Source: Mariniphaga sediminis
GTDB lineage: Bacteria > Bacteroidota > Bacteroidia > Bacteroidales > Prolixibacteraceae
Assembly: GCF_003573545.1 (NCBI RefSeq)
Contig: NZ_QWET01000003.1
Span: 248,001 to 312,000 of the forward strand
Direction: 5' to 3'
DNA: 64,000 nucleotides
Shown: one piece after another, positions 1 through 8,908 of the stretch
Numbering within the stretch: position 1 is the stretch's first letter
Layout of the letters: each line of letters begins with the position of its first letter
Position numbers and translations under genes: made by a program
Notes under the pieces: generated by a model
Seen by the model: only the letters and a program-made list of their open reading frames with translations
Databases searched by the model: none
Told to the model about the DNA's origin: nothing

Positions 1-765
1 TCTCCGCTACGGGAGGGGACAATTGATTTGTTCGATGTACTGAATTTTTGTGCCCGGTACAATTTTGACGCCATCGATCCCACCGGATATTACTTTCCCG
101 GCTATCCGGTTCCTCCTGCAGATGAATTTATAAATACGTTCAAGCGAAAAGCATTTCTTCTGGGGCTTGACATCAGTGGTACTGGTGTGCGAAATGATTT
201 TGCCAATCCCGATGCGGAAGCCCGGGAAGCTGACATACAAATGATAAAAAAATGGATTGAGGCTGCTGCCAGGCTGGGGATCCCCAATCTCCGCATTTTT
301 GCGGGCACCAATCCTCACAAGGGATTTTCGCGCGACCAGGTTTTTGAATGGATGGCTAAAGATATCAGGGAATGTTGTGATTATGGGCAACAATTTGGGG
401 TAATTATTGCGTTGCAGAATCACAACGATTTTTTGAAAACGGCCGACGATGTGGATCGTATTTTCGAAATGGTAGATTCCGAATGGCTGGGACTGAACCT
501 TGATATCGGAAGTTACCGGCAGCACGATCCGTACCGGGAAATTGAAAAAAATATCCACCGCGCCGTCACATGGCAAATCAAGGAAAATGTTTGGATTGAC
601 GGAAAGGAAACTCCCACTGATTTTGTAAAATTGTTTGAGCTGGTTAAAAAGGCCGGTTATCGGGGTTACCTTCCGCTGGAAACTTTGGGGGCAGGTGATC
701 CGTTTGAAAAAATTCCCCGGCTGCTGAAAAATGTAAAAGAAGCACTGCAAACCATTTTACCATGA
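1..765 (+). CDS. Sugar phosphate isomerase/epimerase family protein, 5' end outside window
   Basis: The frame is open from base 1, so the gene starts before the window; 254 residues are visible. The protein looks like the xylose-isomerase-like TIM-barrel family (AP endonuclease 2 superfamily), which uses a divalent metal to isomerise or epimerise sugars. Visible family-like segments are ALQNHNDF, LNLDIGSYR and, near the end, YLPLETLGAGDP, which are strand-end positions where metal or substrate ligands sit in this fold. The stop codon overlaps the ATG of the next gene (ATGA), so the two are probably translationally coupled in a carbohydrate-catabolic operon. The exact substrate cannot be told from sequence. 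Confidence 0.85.
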   Translation, partial: SPLREGTIDLFDVLNFCARYNFDAIDPTGYYFPGYPVPPADEFINTFKRKAFLLGLDISGTGVRNDFANPDAEAREADIQMIKKWIEAAARLGIPNLRIFAGTNPHKGFSRDQVFEWMAKDIRECCDYGQQFGVIIALQNHNDFLKTADDVDRIFEMVDSEWLGLNLDIGSYRQHDPYREIEKNIHRAVTWQIKENVWIDGKETPTDFVKLFELVKKAGYRGYLPLETLGAGDPFEKIPRLLKNVKEALQTILP

Positions 766-1784
766 AAGAAGTAAATGTTCCGTTTAACGAAATGCAATCC
801 GTATTCCGGCAGATTTTACAAACCCAGGGATTTTCAGAAGACAGAGCAGACACGTGCGCCCGTATTTTTGCCGAAAACAGTCTTGACGGAATTTATTCAC
901 ACGGGGTTTACCGGTTTCCCCGGTTTTTGGATTTTATTAAACGCGGTTTTGTAAAAGTGAATGCCGGGCCAACACTGGTTCACACCGCCGGCGCGTTGGA
1001 GCAGTGGGATGGCAATCTTGGGCCGGGGCCGCTGAATGCCATGTTTTGTACAGAAAGAGCAATGCAACTGGCTGATAACAACGGGCTGGGTTGCGTTGCT
1101 GTTGCCAATACGAATCATTGGATGCGCGGGGGGACCTATGGCTGGCAGGCTGCAAAAAAGGGTTTTGCATTTATCGGTTGGACCAATACCGAAGCCAATA
1201 TGCCGGCCTGGGGCGCCAGAAGCAGCCGGCTGGGAAATAATCCGTTGATTTTTGCTGTGCCGTTTGGCAGTGAAGCGGTGGTGCTCGATTTTGCCATGAC
1301 CCAATTTTCTTATGGTAAAATGGAAACGGCCCAACTACAGGGGAAAATACTACCTTATCCGGGCGGATTCAATTCTGCCGGAAATCTTACGAATCAGCCG
1401 TCCGAAATTCTGGATTCTTTTAGGGCCCTGCCAATTGGTTACTGGAAAGGAGCTGGGTTATCTTTACTGCTCGATATTCTGGCAGCTGTTTTGTCAAGCG
1501 GGCTGGCTACTCACCAGATCAGCAAACAGGAAGTGGAGTATGGTGTGTCGCAGGTGTTTGTTGCCATTAGCCTGGAAAAACTGAGTAATTTTCCGGCAAT
1601 CGAAAAAACAATAAACGAAATCATTTCAGATTTTAAGGGTTCTGTGCGGGATGAAAGCCATTCTGAGATTCGCTACCCCGGTGAACGGGCAATCCGTACG
1701 CGGAAAGAAAACCTTAAAAAGGGCATTCCTGTAAATAAAAAGGTGTGGGAGGAGATTTGCCAAAGTCTTCCTCTTGAAGACTGA
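762..1784 (+). CDS. Ldh family oxidoreductase, 2,3-diketo-L-gulonate reductase (YiaK/DlgD)-like
   Basis: This 340-residue protein matches the malate/L-lactate dehydrogenase-2 family, NAD(P)H-dependent enzymes with a non-Rossmann fold. The N-terminal SHGVYRF segment (His47, Arg51) is the conserved catalytic region, followed by ANTNHWMRGG (His118) and GNNPL. Length and motifs fit the YiaK/DlgD branch, which interconverts 2,3-diketo-L-gulonate and 3-dehydro-L-gulonate, better than true malate or lactate dehydrogenases. The ATG overlaps the stop of the sugar isomerase gene, suggesting a shared pathway for a sugar acid. The precise substrate remains an inference from family resemblance. Confidence 0.85.
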   Translation: MKEVNVPFNEMQSVFRQILQTQGFSEDRADTCARIFAENSLDGIYSHGVYRFPRFLDFIKRGFVKVNAGPTLVHTAGALEQWDGNLGPGPLNAMFCTERAMQLADNNGLGCVAVANTNHWMRGGTYGWQAAKKGFAFIGWTNTEANMPAWGARSSRLGNNPLIFAVPFGSEAVVLDFAMTQFSYGKMETAQLQGKILPYPGGFNSAGNLTNQPSEILDSFRALPIGYWKGAGLSLLLDILAAVLSSGLATHQISKQEVEYGVSQVFVAISLEKLSNFPAIEKTINEIISDFKGSVRDESHSEIRYPGERAIRTRKENLKKGIPVNKKVWEEICQSLPLED

Positions 1785-1813
1785 AGGACACAAAAAGGAT
1801 GCATGGCACTACG

Positions 1814-2236
1814 CTAATGCAGTACAAGCACTTTTCTCTTGTAATCCACAATTGCTTTGTGCTTCATCAGGAAATCGCCGCCTATTAAACCGCAGATATG
1901 CAAATTGGTGGCCCGGGAGTAAAGTTGGTTGATGTGGGACAGATCGAGCAGCGCCACCCTCAGGGTTTCAATTTTTAGTTTCCCCAGCGAAAAAGGTTTC
2001 AGGTAGGCTATGGTCGTTTCAATAGGTTTTTCTCCTATACCGGCAGTATGCACCTCGTCGGCTTCTTCATCAGATGTATCGTATCCTTCTTCAAGGTTTT
2101 TGTCGAAAACAGTTTTAGAGGCGCCGGTATCCACCACCCAGTATCCGGTTGTTCCGTTGGAAAAAGAGCCGGAAACAACGAGGTGAAAATTATCATCTTC
2201 CAGTTCAACTATTTGTAAAGGAACCTTTATTTTCAT
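1814..2236 (-). CDS. Retropepsin-like (clan AA) aspartic protease
   Basis: The 140-residue product has the aspartic protease signature VVDTGASKTVFD, with Asp36-Thr37-Gly38, and a later hydrophobic GLIGGDFL segment typical of single-domain retropepsin-like proteins that act as dimers. There is no signal peptide or membrane segment, so it is probably cytoplasmic. It converges with the YiaK-like gene (29 bases between stops) and lies downstream of malate dehydrogenase on the same strand, but a strong terminator separates the two, so it likely has its own promoter. The substrate is unknown. Confidence 0.8.
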   Translation of the reverse strand: MKIKVPLQIVELEDDNFHLVVSGSFSNGTTGYWVVDTGASKTVFDKNLEEGYDTSDEEADEVHTAGIGEKPIETTIAYLKPFSLGKLKIETLRVALLDLSHINQLYSRATNLHICGLIGGDFLMKHKAIVDYKRKVLVLH

Positions 2237-2362
2237 GTAATTATTATTGTCAAATCTTCAAGGTATTCCCAAAATTGACCGGGAATACTCTTATTAAAAT
2301 TATACACCTGTTTGCGAGCATGAATCACAAATGCAGGATTGTTTTATCTTTCAAAGTAAACC

Positions 2363-2394
2363 AAAAAAACGGCTGTTTCGGAAAACAGCCGTTT
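2363..2394 (-). terminator. Rho-independent terminator of mdh
   Basis: A perfect 12-base inverted repeat (2367-2378 and 2383-2394) with a 4-base loop is followed on the minus strand by a run of seven T. It lies about 70 bases after the mdh stop codon and ends that transcript before the aspartic protease gene. Confidence 0.85.
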
Positions 2395-2465
2395 GAATAT
2401 TTGAGTTATATAGCTTTTGATTTTTTCTGCCAATACTTCTGTAAAGGGAAGAATAATTTATAGCT

Positions 2466-3401
2466 CTAGAGGATATTCATTCCGTCCAGAACATCCATTA
2501 CACCTTTTACAGCGTTGGCCGAGTCATTTAACAGTTGTTTCTCATCATCGTTCAGCGCTACTTCAATTACTTGTTCTACACCGTTTTTGCCAAGTTTAAC
2601 CGGTGTGCCAACAAACATGTCATTCAATCCGTATTCGCCTTCCAGTTTTACACAGCAGGGGAAAATACGTTTTTGGTCCATCACAATGGCTTCTACCATT
2701 TGGGCTGCCGCCGATCCGGGGGCATACCATGCTGATGTGCCCATGAGGTTTACCAACTCGCCACCTCCTTTTTTGGTGCGCTCTACAATGGCATTGAGTT
2801 TTTCCATGTCGATGAGCTCGGTTACCGGAATTCCGGCAACAGTTGTGTAGCGTGGCAGCGGAACCATGGTGTCGCCGTGTCCGCCCATCAGCAATGCCTG
2901 AATGTCGCGTGGAGAAACGTCGAGTGCTTCAGCCAAAAACGCACGGTAACGGGCTGTGTCAAGAATACCGGCCATACCCATCACTTCGTTTTTCGGTTTT
3001 TTGGCAGTGGCATATGCAGCATAAGTCATCACATCCAATGGGTTGGAAACAATAATGATTTTAGCTTTTGGTGAATATTTTACCACATTCTCAGTTACGC
3101 TTTTAACAATACCTGCATTGATGGAAATGAGGTCGTCGCGACTCATCCCTGGCTTACGCGGTACACCGGAGGTTATAACAACTACTTCCGAACCGGCCGT
3201 TTGGGAGTAATCATTGGTTGAACCAACCAGGCGGGTATCGTAATAGTTGACCGGGGCAGTCTGCCAAAGGTCAAGCGCTTTACCCTCTGAGATACCTTCT
3301 TTAATATCGAGCAGTATTACTTCTTTTACAATGTTTTTTTCAGCTACTATTTGTGCACAAGTTGCACCAACATTTCCTGCTCCAACTACTGTTACTTTCA
3401 T
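2466..3401 (-). CDS. mdh: Malate dehydrogenase
   Basis: The 311-residue product is an LDH-like malate dehydrogenase that oxidises malate to oxaloacetate with NAD in the TCA cycle. The N-terminal Rossmann motif GAGNVG (7-12) and Asp32, which favours NAD, are clear. Active-site residues expected for MDH are present: Arg82 and Arg88 in GVPRKPGMSRDD, Asn120 in VSNPLD, Asp148/Arg151, and the catalytic His175 in MGGHGDTMV. The arginine at the specificity loop supports malate over lactate. The gene stands alone, with a -7 promoter box upstream and a strong terminator downstream. Confidence 0.96.
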   Translation of the reverse strand: MKVTVVGAGNVGATCAQIVAEKNIVKEVILLDIKEGISEGKALDLWQTAPVNYYDTRLVGSTNDYSQTAGSEVVVITSGVPRKPGMSRDDLISINAGIVKSVTENVVKYSPKAKIIIVSNPLDVMTYAAYATAKKPKNEVMGMAGILDTARYRAFLAEALDVSPRDIQALLMGGHGDTMVPLPRYTTVAGIPVTELIDMEKLNAIVERTKKGGGELVNLMGTSAWYAPGSAAAQMVEAIVMDQKRIFPCCVKLEGEYGLNDMFVGTPVKLGKNGVEQVIEVALNDDEKQLLNDSANAVKGVMDVLDGMNIL

Positions 3402-3466
3402 CTTTGAATATGAGTTTATTATAATAAAAATAATAACAATCTGGAATACACCATTTTTTAAAAATC

Positions 3467-3474
3467 CAAATATA
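3467..3474 (-). promoter_or_regulatory. Probable mdh -7 box (TATATTTG)
   Basis: Read on the minus strand this is TATATTTG, a full match to the Bacteroidota -7 consensus TAnnTTTG, about 65 bases before the mdh start codon. I do not see a convincing -33 TTG at the right distance, so the call rests on the -7 box alone. Confidence 0.5.
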
Positions 3475-3543
3475 ATTGATTTTATCGACGTGTAAAATTA
3501 AAAGTATTATGCCATTGCGGTTTAACGTTTTGGTAAACATCCA

Positions 3544-5715
3544 TTAGTTTAGCCAATAGGTCACTTTTAGTACCAGTGCCCGGTTGCGGGAATTCCAGCT
3601 TCCGGGGATGTAGTTATCGGTATAAACTACATAAATATCTGAAACGGGCTGGTACCGCCATTGAAAACGCATGTTGATATTCATGTTGTCGATTTGTTCA
3701 TTGTACTGAACAAAAGTCGTCCAAAAGATTTTGTCCGTAAACGTGACATCAAGTTTAGGTCCGAGTAACCAAAATTGGGTCCGCTCAAAAGGCATGGGCA
3801 GATGAATATCCGTGTAGTTAAAGTTTAGGGCAAAATTGATGTAGGGTTGATACCGGTATCCCAGTTGCCCCTGAACATATTGGATATTGCCGTTAAAAAA
3901 AGTTGCCTTTGCTACCTCGGCATTCCATTTAAACAACCGGCTGGCACTTGACTCGTAACTGGTGAATACCCCGCCATAATTATATTCGGAACCAGCTGGA
4001 AGCACCTGATCGCTAATGTGAGTGGGGTCAAAATCATTCAGCAGTTTCACAAACCAGTCCTGGTATCCTAAAATAAATTTGGAGCGGTCTTTAAACTCAA
4101 ACTGGTAACTGAATGTATTTTCATGTTCGGTTTTATGAAACTCAGGATCGAAGTAGTATTTAAAATCAAGATAAGCGCCATGGCTTACTACACGTTTATT
4201 CGGTAAAAAAAGATATACCAGTTCCGGACTTAAATAGTTGTAGCCTGTGCGTTGTATGTAGCCAGTTTCGGCTTTATAATTTTCTCCGATCGAACGCTGC
4301 ATGAGTTCAAGCTGAAGGTTTTTGGTATTGTATGCCAGTCCGGCACCTTGTGCAAATTGTTTATCCGGATTTCCGTGCTGAAATGAGCGGTGGTAGAAAA
4401 ATTTTCCGTTCCAGACGTTGTTTTTGCTGGCGAGGTTGTAATCGAAGCCGGCTACCCGGTTAAACAGGTTGGTGGTATCTGGCTGAGCGAGGTACTCTTT
4501 GTTTACAAATATGGCACCGAAGTTGGAACGGGCAAACACCTTTTTTTGCACCGAAGCAACGGTGAAGTTACGTGCCAGGTGTTGGCTGGTTTCCTGGGTC
4601 GTCATGTTCATAAAGCCGATACGCCAGTCGTTACCCAGTTTTCCGCTCAGCCGGGCGCCGCCCAAAACAGGAGCATCCAGCCCGATTCGCCGGGAGAAAA
4701 ACGGAGTGGCCATATTGTCTCCAAAACCTGAAAAAAGATCGCTGTTTTCCAGAAAGAATTGCCGCTTTTCGGGGAAAAACAGTTCGAACCGGTCAATGTT
4801 GGTTACCTGCTGATCAACTTCTACCTGGGCAAAATCAGGGTTGTAGGTCAGGTCCAGGTTCATGGAAGAAGAGAAGCCTACTTTGGCATCGAAGCCAAAA
4901 TCTTTGGTGTACTCAGCGCCGGTCCCTGCTTCGTAGTCATTGGCAAAACCGCCAAAAACGTAAGGGATAAGCGAAAACAACATTTTCGATTTTGGCAGGG
5001 GTTCCGCAAAACGCATCATGCCGGTGTAGGCAAGTGATGCCGTAGGAAACTGACGGGGTACAGGTGCCCAGCTCGATTTCTCATTGGTTTTTAAATCAAG
5101 CCGGCTAAAGTTTACATTCCAGCGCTGCCCGGCCGAAGGGTAACGAATGGACTTGAAGGGGATGCGCATTTCTGAAACCCACCGATCGTCGGAGTGGGTC
5201 GTTTCCGATTCCCATTTGCAATCCCAGTCGAGGTTGACTTTCGAGCCGTCGCTCATGGTGCCGTCCCATTTGGCACCCGAGGCAGAAATACCAAAGGAAA
5301 ACCCGTTGGTTTGGTCGAGGAATGTATCAAAAAAAGCGAGGAAATTATCGTTATTCCCAAAAGCAAAATCGCGCCGGAACGATTCCATCACCCTTTTTCC
5401 CGGAATGGTATCATGAAATACAAAAGCCAGGTAAAGCGCTTTCTCGTCGTAAGTCATCATCACTTCCGACTGTTGAAGAGCAAGTCCCGTATCAATGGGC
5501 AGCACCCGGAAAAAACCATCGGCTTTTTGCGCCGCTGTCCAGTCGGGTTCATCCAGCACTCCGTCTATCTGAATGCTTCCCTGCGTCTTTTTTACGTGGT
5601 AAACAAAATCTTTGTTGTACGTGTCGTTGATGGTATCGTTTTTCCACTTTTTAAATGGCGCTGCTTCTGCCAGTAATCCGGCAAAAACAAATAGAAGTAA
5701 TCCCAAAACCTTCAT
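3544..5715 (-). CDS. DUF5916 family protein with CBM9-like N-terminal domain
   Basis: The 723-residue product starts with a signal peptide (hydrophobic residues 4-19). Residues about 40-230 resemble the carbohydrate-binding family 9 (DOMON-like) fold seen at the N-terminus of DUF5916 proteins; IDGVLDEPDW near residue 50 is a typical segment. The rest is rich in alternating aromatic/polar strands and ends in VLKVTYWLN, consistent with an outer-membrane beta-barrel. Its function is unknown; I see no catalytic motif. It has its own well-formed promoter and stands alone between mdh and a lipoprotein gene. Confidence 0.85.
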   Translation of the reverse strand: MKVLGLLLFVFAGLLAEAAPFKKWKNDTINDTYNKDFVYHVKKTQGSIQIDGVLDEPDWTAAQKADGFFRVLPIDTGLALQQSEVMMTYDEKALYLAFVFHDTIPGKRVMESFRRDFAFGNNDNFLAFFDTFLDQTNGFSFGISASGAKWDGTMSDGSKVNLDWDCKWESETTHSDDRWVSEMRIPFKSIRYPSAGQRWNVNFSRLDLKTNEKSSWAPVPRQFPTASLAYTGMMRFAEPLPKSKMLFSLIPYVFGGFANDYEAGTGAEYTKDFGFDAKVGFSSSMNLDLTYNPDFAQVEVDQQVTNIDRFELFFPEKRQFFLENSDLFSGFGDNMATPFFSRRIGLDAPVLGGARLSGKLGNDWRIGFMNMTTQETSQHLARNFTVASVQKKVFARSNFGAIFVNKEYLAQPDTTNLFNRVAGFDYNLASKNNVWNGKFFYHRSFQHGNPDKQFAQGAGLAYNTKNLQLELMQRSIGENYKAETGYIQRTGYNYLSPELVYLFLPNKRVVSHGAYLDFKYYFDPEFHKTEHENTFSYQFEFKDRSKFILGYQDWFVKLLNDFDPTHISDQVLPAGSEYNYGGVFTSYESSASRLFKWNAEVAKATFFNGNIQYVQGQLGYRYQPYINFALNFNYTDIHLPMPFERTQFWLLGPKLDVTFTDKIFWTTFVQYNEQIDNMNINMRFQWRYQPVSDIYVVYTDNYIPGSWNSRNRALVLKVTYWLN

Positions 5716-5751
5716 TCCTGAAGAAATTTAATTGGTTTAAGTAACAGGGCG

Positions 5752-5781
5752 CAAAGATATTGCATTAAGCCTATTAAACAA
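5752..5781 (-). promoter_or_regulatory. Bacteroidota promoter for the DUF5916 gene
   Basis: On the minus strand a TTG (5779-5781) is followed after 19 bases by TATCTTTG (5752-5759). Both elements and their spacing match the Bacteroidota -33/-7 promoter. The start codon of the DUF5916 gene lies 37 bases downstream of the -7 box. Confidence 0.75.
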
Positions 5782-5942
5782 GTATCCATTTAAAAATTTA
5801 CGCCCGAAAAACAGGATGTGGGAGTACAAATTATCAATTTGAACCAGGTGTGTGGTGAATTTGTATCCTGTCAAGATAAGAGACTGGTTGTAGAACCAGA
5901 ACCATATGAAAACTGCTGCATGTTTATACAGCATTACATTTA

Positions 5943-6500
5943 TTATGGCTCAACAATCTCATTTTTGTTTTCCACATCAATCTTCTGAATTACATCTGGT
6001 GTTACCTTCAACGATTTCATCATTAGATTGTAGTCGTTTATGTCCAGCCCTTTTTGGGTTATAAAATCGGCCGGGAAAACCACAATCCGGAATGCCTGGT
6101 TATCGGTGTCAGCGGGTGGCAGTGTATTAAAATCGACGGTACCATCCAAAAAAATCTCGACATCGTTAAAGGTGTAATCGTAGTTGTACTGTAATATACC
6201 TTTATCGCCCAGATCTACCGTTTGGGGGAGTAATCTCCATACATCCACTATTTCACCTGAATTATCTTCCACTTGTTTCCACCGGATGTAAACCAAAACT
6301 GCGTCGGTTTCGTAAACCGTGATCGATTGTGGAAATTCATAATATAAGGCGTATTCGTTTTCCGGAGTAAAATCATCCTGAAATTGAAATACTGTGCCGA
6401 ATAATGATTCCCCGTCTTGTCCCGGAGGCCCAACAGGTCCTTCGCACGACGATAAAACAACGAGGGCGAATAAAAAAATGATTCCTGTTAATGTTTTCAT
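5943..6500 (-). CDS. Lipoprotein with short collagen-like segment
   Basis: I start the gene at the ATG at 6500, giving 185 residues that begin MKTLTG with a signal peptide and the lipobox VVLSSC. An upstream in-frame extension to 6581 would bury the signal peptide and is rejected. Directly after the lipid-anchored cysteine comes EGPVGPPGQDGE, two to three Gly-X-Y triplets, a linker often seen in Bacteroidota lipoproteins. The remaining 150 residues are acidic and have no motif I recognise. It is probably anchored in the outer membrane; its function is unknown. Confidence 0.75.
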   Translation of the reverse strand: MKTLTGIIFLFALVVLSSCEGPVGPPGQDGESLFGTVFQFQDDFTPENEYALYYEFPQSITVYETDAVLVYIRWKQVEDNSGEIVDVWRLLPQTVDLGDKGILQYNYDYTFNDVEIFLDGTVDFNTLPPADTDNQAFRIVVFPADFITQKGLDINDYNLMMKSLKVTPDVIQKIDVENKNEIVEP

Positions 6501-6662
6501 AGCTGTAAAATTTAAATGTAAAAATTGATTTCTGTTATCGAAAAAGACAACATTGATGCCAATTGGGCGGAAAATGAACAATTTTTTTTAAGATGCGCAA
6601 GTTTTTATGTTGAAATGTGTCTGAATGAGTGATAGTTTTTTTATTCACAAAAAAATAGAGTC

Positions 6663-7481
6663 ATGAGAAAATCAGAAAAACTTTTTGTTATGTTGGTTAT
6701 GATAGCCGGAGTGGTTATCCTGAATTCATGTAATAAAGAAGAAGTGGAGAGTACAAATCTGAAAACGATTTCAAAAGATTATTTGAGCCTTTTCAGTGCA
6801 TTTAACACAGCATCCGAGGAGGAAATCACGAGCGGCGATGAAGATGATTTAAAATCAGCGGAAACGTGGACCTGTTTAAATGTAACCATTCATGAGAACG
6901 AAAACGGAGATTTTTGGCCGCGAAGCTGGACGCTGGACTATGGGGAGGAAAACTGTGAAACCTTTTCAGGAAATACCCGCAGGGGCAAAATTCATGTAAC
7001 CCTTTCCGACTGGTGGAGGAATGAGGGCTCTTCCCGGGAGATTGTATTTGAAGACTATTATTTCAATGACAATAAGCTCGAGGGGGTAAAAACCATTACA
7101 AACAACGGTGAAAATGATGAAGGACATCTCACTTTTTCAAAAGAGGTAACAGGAGGCAAACTGATTTACACCGATGGTACTGAAATGAAGTGGGATTGCC
7201 AAAAGGTCAGCGAGTTGATTGAAGGAAATGACACGTTCAGGTTTTTTGACGATGTGTGGTCGGTTACAGGTTCGGGAGCAGGAGTAAACCGCGACGGAGC
7301 AGAATACACTTTCGAAATTACCGACCCGCTGATTTACCAAAACGGGTGCTTTTATCCTGTAAGCGGTGTTGTCGAGATTGTGACCGAAGGCAGTTTAACA
7401 ATTATTGACTATGGTAATGGCGAATGCGATAAAGTAGCGACGGTTACTACCGACGGCGTTACCACGACGGAAGAATTATAA
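6663..7481 (+). CDS. Hypothetical lipoprotein
   Basis: The 272-residue product begins with a signal peptide and the lipobox VVILNSC, followed by an acidic linker. The body is rich in Trp, Gly, Asn and aromatic residues with repeated beta-strand-like stretches, and contains five or so cysteines, which is unusual for a periplasmic domain of this group. I recognise no family. It lies just upstream of the PqqD/ATP-grasp/decarboxylase operon on the same strand, with 107 bases between, so it could be co-regulated, but there is no overlap that would prove it. Confidence 0.7.
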   Translation: MRKSEKLFVMLVMIAGVVILNSCNKEEVESTNLKTISKDYLSLFSAFNTASEEEITSGDEDDLKSAETWTCLNVTIHENENGDFWPRSWTLDYGEENCETFSGNTRRGKIHVTLSDWWRNEGSSREIVFEDYYFNDNKLEGVKTITNNGENDEGHLTFSKEVTGGKLIYTDGTEMKWDCQKVSELIEGNDTFRFFDDVWSVTGSGAGVNRDGAEYTFEITDPLIYQNGCFYPVSGVVEIVTEGSLTIIDYGNGECDKVATVTTDGVTTTEEL

Positions 7482-7588
7482 TTTTTTTAAATGAAATATT
7501 AGATGTATTTCTAGAATGAAATCTTTAAATTCGGTGGAAAAATATTTCGTTGGGGAACAATAGAAAAAATCAGTAATACCATCAAATA

Positions 7589-7852
7589 ATGGAAATAGTA
7601 AAGGAAGTGAAGATCAGTGAAAACGGGTTTGTTTTCAATTCGAAAACAGGCGACTCGTTCAACCTGAATCCAACAGGGCTGGCACTGATAAAATTGATTT
7701 CAGAAGGAAAAGAACTGGATGAAATTAAAAAGGAGTTTGTTTCAGCATACGAAGTGGACGACCTGACCTTTGAAAAGGATTTTTATGAGTTCTTTACGTT
7801 GCTGAAACATCATCAAATTATGGTTCAGTCCGATCCACTCGAATTTAAATAA
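7589..7852 (+). CDS. PqqD family peptide-binding protein
   Basis: This 87-residue protein has the size and pattern of PqqD-like proteins: an N-terminal three-stranded part with VFNSKTGDSFNLNPTGLALIKLI, then helices (GKELDEIKKEFVSAYEVD and FEKDFYEFFTLLKHHQIM). PqqD-like folds are RiPP recognition elements, which bind leader peptides or short tags and present them to modifying enzymes. It is followed after 6 bases by an ATP-grasp gene and then by a PLP enzyme, forming a tight operon. No separate precursor peptide gene is evident nearby; the N-terminus of the PLP enzyme may be the bound tag (see findings). Confidence 0.85.
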   Translation: MEIVKEVKISENGFVFNSKTGDSFNLNPTGLALIKLISEGKELDEIKKEFVSAYEVDDLTFEKDFYEFFTLLKHHQIMVQSDPLEFK

Positions 7853-7858
7853 ACTGAC

Positions 7859-8905
7859 ATGGGAAAACAACGTATCAGGCTGGCGGTAACCGGGCTTAAC
7901 AACACCGATAGTCCCGGCCCCGGGGTTCCATTTATCCGGGGGGTAAAAGAATCAGATATTTTTGATGTGCACATCATTGGTCTGGTGTATGAAAATTTAG
8001 AACCGGGCATTTATATGGAGGGGTTGTGCGATCGCATTTTTCAGATTCCTTACCCGTCATCCGGCTCCGATGAACTTATCGAGCGTATTGAATACATCCA
8101 TCAACAGGAGAAAATTGATGTATTGGTACCCAATTTCGATGCCGAACTTTTTTCATTTATGAAAAATGAGGAACGCCTCCGTAAACAGGGAATCCAAACT
8201 TTCCTGCCTACCCTGACGCAGTTTCAGGAACGAGAAAAGCACCGGTTGCCCGAGTATGGGAAGAAATACGGAATCAGGGTCCCGGCAAGTTTGAACCTGG
8301 GTAGCCTGGGGCAAATCACTGAGATGGAAGATAAGTTCGACTACCCGGTTATGGTAAAGGGGCAGTTTTATGACGCTATTCAGGCGGGCAATAAAGAGCA
8401 GGTAAAACAGGCTTTTATGAAAATTTCAGCCAAATGGGGCCTGCCGGTTATTGTCCAGGAGTTTGTATCGGGCACAGAAGTGAACGTGGTGGCGCTCGGC
8501 GATGGAAAAGGCAACACCGTGGGCGCCGTTCCCATGCGCAAACAGTACATTACCGATAAAGGGAAAGCCTGGGGAGGCATTACGCTTGCCGATGAAAAAA
8601 TGCTGGAGTTGACCCGTTCTGTCATTGGGCAAACCAAATGGCGCGGGGGGATGGAACTGGAACTGATAAAAACAAGAGCGGGAGAATATTACTTAGTGGA
8701 AATTAACCCGCGGATACCTGCATGGGTTTACCTGGCAGTGGGTGCCGGTCAGAATATTCCGGAAGCACTGGTAAAACTGGCCCTTGGGATGGAGGTAAAG
8801 CCCATGCAGGCATACAAAATCGGAAAAATGTTTGTGCGGTATTCGTACGATATGATTGTCGATTTGGAAAAATTTGCAGCTATTTCAATGAACAAAGAAA
8901 TTTGA
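7859..8905 (+). CDS. ATP-grasp domain ligase
   Basis: The 348-residue protein has a pre-ATP-grasp N-terminal region beginning RLAVTGLNNTDSPGPG and a carbamoyl-phosphate-synthase-like ATP-grasp domain. Visible features are the lysine region YPVMVKGQFYDA, QEFVSGTEVNVVALG for the nucleotide pocket, and GGMELELIKTRAGEYYLVEINPR, whose glutamate and asparagine are the metal/ATP ligands. ATP-grasp enzymes join a carboxylate to an amine via an acyl phosphate. It lies between the PqqD gene (6-base gap) and the PLP decarboxylase gene (3-base gap), so the three very likely act together on an amino acid or peptide. The substrate is unknown. Confidence 0.85.
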   Translation: MGKQRIRLAVTGLNNTDSPGPGVPFIRGVKESDIFDVHIIGLVYENLEPGIYMEGLCDRIFQIPYPSSGSDELIERIEYIHQQEKIDVLVPNFDAELFSFMKNEERLRKQGIQTFLPTLTQFQEREKHRLPEYGKKYGIRVPASLNLGSLGQITEMEDKFDYPVMVKGQFYDAIQAGNKEQVKQAFMKISAKWGLPVIVQEFVSGTEVNVVALGDGKGNTVGAVPMRKQYITDKGKAWGGITLADEKMLELTRSVIGQTKWRGGMELELIKTRAGEYYLVEINPRIPAWVYLAVGAGQNIPEALVKLALGMEVKPMQAYKIGKMFVRYSYDMIVDLEKFAAISMNKEI

Positions 8906-8908
8906 GCC

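Noticed and set aside
5737-5934. 65-codon minus-strand frame between the DUF5916 gene and the lipoprotein gene
   Set aside because: It overlaps the well-formed promoter at 5752-5781 and resembles no protein; more likely untranslated.
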